Source of the DNA: an uncultured Lachnospiraceae bacterium | GTDB lineage: Bacteria > Bacillota > Clostridia > Lachnospirales > Lachnospiraceae | Assembly: GCA_934432595.1 (NCBI GenBank) | Contig: CAKRYR010000013.1 | Location: 1-63,060, forward strand | Length of the DNA stretch: 63,060 nt | Direction: 5' to 3' | Shown: in pieces, positions 62,616 through 63,060 of the stretch | How positions within the stretch are numbered: position 1 is the stretch's first letter | How the letters are laid out: the number at the start of each line of letters is the position of its first letter | Notes under the pieces: model-generated | What the model was told of the DNA's origin: nothing | Databases searched by the model: none | Seen by the model: the letters and a program-made list of their open reading frames with translations, nothing else | Made by a program: the position numbers and the translations under genes

Positions 62616-62930
62616 ATGTATGTTATTTTTACAGAGGAAAAGTATAGTAAATCAAAGAAAAAGGCAGTTATGTATTCAGTATTATTTTTGATTGCTCATA
62701 TATTATTTTCTATTGTGTTTTTTTCTTCATTTGGTGATAATTCACTTTATATTTTAATGAATAAATTTTTTAATATAAAATTTAAGGGATTATTGTTAGC
62801 TGTACTAGCTATTGTTGACATAATAGTTTTATGTTTTGCTATAAAAAACATGGCTTATTATGTAATGTTAAAAGCTAAGAAGAATATGCTTGAATATGAA
62901 AAAAATTGTGAAGAAGAAAAGAAAAAATAA
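62616..62930 (+). CDS. Small two-helix membrane protein
   Basis: The 104-residue protein has helices near residues 18-38 (AVMYSVLFLIAHILFSIVFF) and 56-77 (LLLAVLAIVDIIVLCFAI) and a charged C-terminal tail rich in Lys and Glu. AAGGAG precedes the ATG, 15 bases after the secreted-protein gene. Its size and position resemble immunity proteins of bacteriocin operons, which I cannot confirm. Confidence 0.6.
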   Translation: MYVIFTEEKYSKSKKKAVMYSVLFLIAHILFSIVFFSSFGDNSLYILMNKFFNIKFKGLLLAVLAIVDIIVLCFAIKNMAYYVMLKAKKNMLEYEKNCEEEKKK

Positions 62931-62947
62931 AATCAAAGATATAAACT

Positions 62948-62983
62948 AAAAATCGAGTGCAAATTAACTTGCACTCGATTTTT
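62948..62983 (+). terminator. Terminator after the secreted-protein pair
   Basis: AAAAATCGAGTGCAA (62948-62962) and TTGCACTCGATTTTT (62969-62983) pair perfectly around ATTAAC. Poly-A and poly-T sides make it usable in both directions. Confidence 0.9.
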
Positions 62984-63020
62984 AGTCGTACGAAATAAAG
63001 GTGCAGAGGGAGTGGACGGA

Positions 63021-63060
63021 ATGAAGTACACGGAACTCAAAGAACATCTTGAAAAGAACG
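63021..63060 (+). CDS. Start of a gene cut by the window edge
   Basis: ATG at 63021 opens a frame (MKYTELKEHLEKN) to the end. GAGGGAG lies about 12 bases upstream. The base composition is more GC-rich than the neighbours. Too little is visible to name it. Confidence 0.5.
   Translation, partial: MKYTELKEHLEKN

Overview
The window looks like chromosomal DNA of a low-GC, motile Gram-positive anaerobe of the Clostridia, most likely Lachnospiraceae. The reasons are the AT-rich sequence, strong AGGAGG-type ribosome binding sites, HPr kinase with a Crh-like HPr, a rapZ-whiA-crh-dnaE cluster, a valine T-box, a Rho with a Lys/Asn-rich insertion, FliW/CsrA flagellar control and a PepF/Opp peptide-use cluster. 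I see no rRNA, tRNA, CRISPR array or prophage.

Layout. Positions 1-1500 hold degraded sequence: a 74-bp tandem repeat, a frameshifted gene and the T-box leader of valS. Positions 1.5-13.8 kb are housekeeping genes: valS, hprK, a ROK glucokinase, murB, rapZ, whiA, a Crh-like HPr, dnaE and a cold-shock gene. Positions 14.2-15.1 kb hold a small antitoxin and a Fic toxin. Then come a PAS-like protein, a membrane protein, rho, rpmE, a DUF1385 protein, prmC and prfA. Positions 23-31.6 kb are more accessory: a ZIP transporter, a C_GCAxxG_C_C-GNAT fusion, an HD hydrolase, a secreted starch-binding-like protein, two tandem single-pass membrane proteins of shared design, a winged-helix protein and a coiled-coil protein.

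Positions 32-43 kb are a late flagellar block: flgM, flgN, two flgK, flgL, fliW, csrA, flaG, fliD, fliS, a FliT-like gene and a YvyF-like zinc-ribbon gene. Positions 43.4-52.8 kb hold pepF and a five-gene oligopeptide ABC transporter behind a multi-hairpin leader. Positions 53-57.8 kb hold a hybrid histidine kinase, a degenerate nucleotide-sugar dehydratase homologue, endonuclease IV and LspA. Positions 57.8-61.5 kb are an insertion-sequence graveyard (IS91-like, IS21 istB and IS1380). A secreted protein and a small two-helix membrane protein follow, and the start of another gene lies at the right edge.

The least expected signal is between the genes. Several gaps carry a family of inverted-repeat elements bounded by TTCTAGGGACG...CGTCCCTAGAA. 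Two of them share a core with compensatory base changes in its stems, which suggests a conserved folded RNA or DNA element. Another unexplained structure is the run of five hairpins before oppA. Protein-level oddities include an HPr with Glu at position 15, an OppC with a large extracytoplasmic insertion, a dehydratase homologue that lost its catalytic Lys, and a possible secreted toxin/immunity-like pair at the right end.
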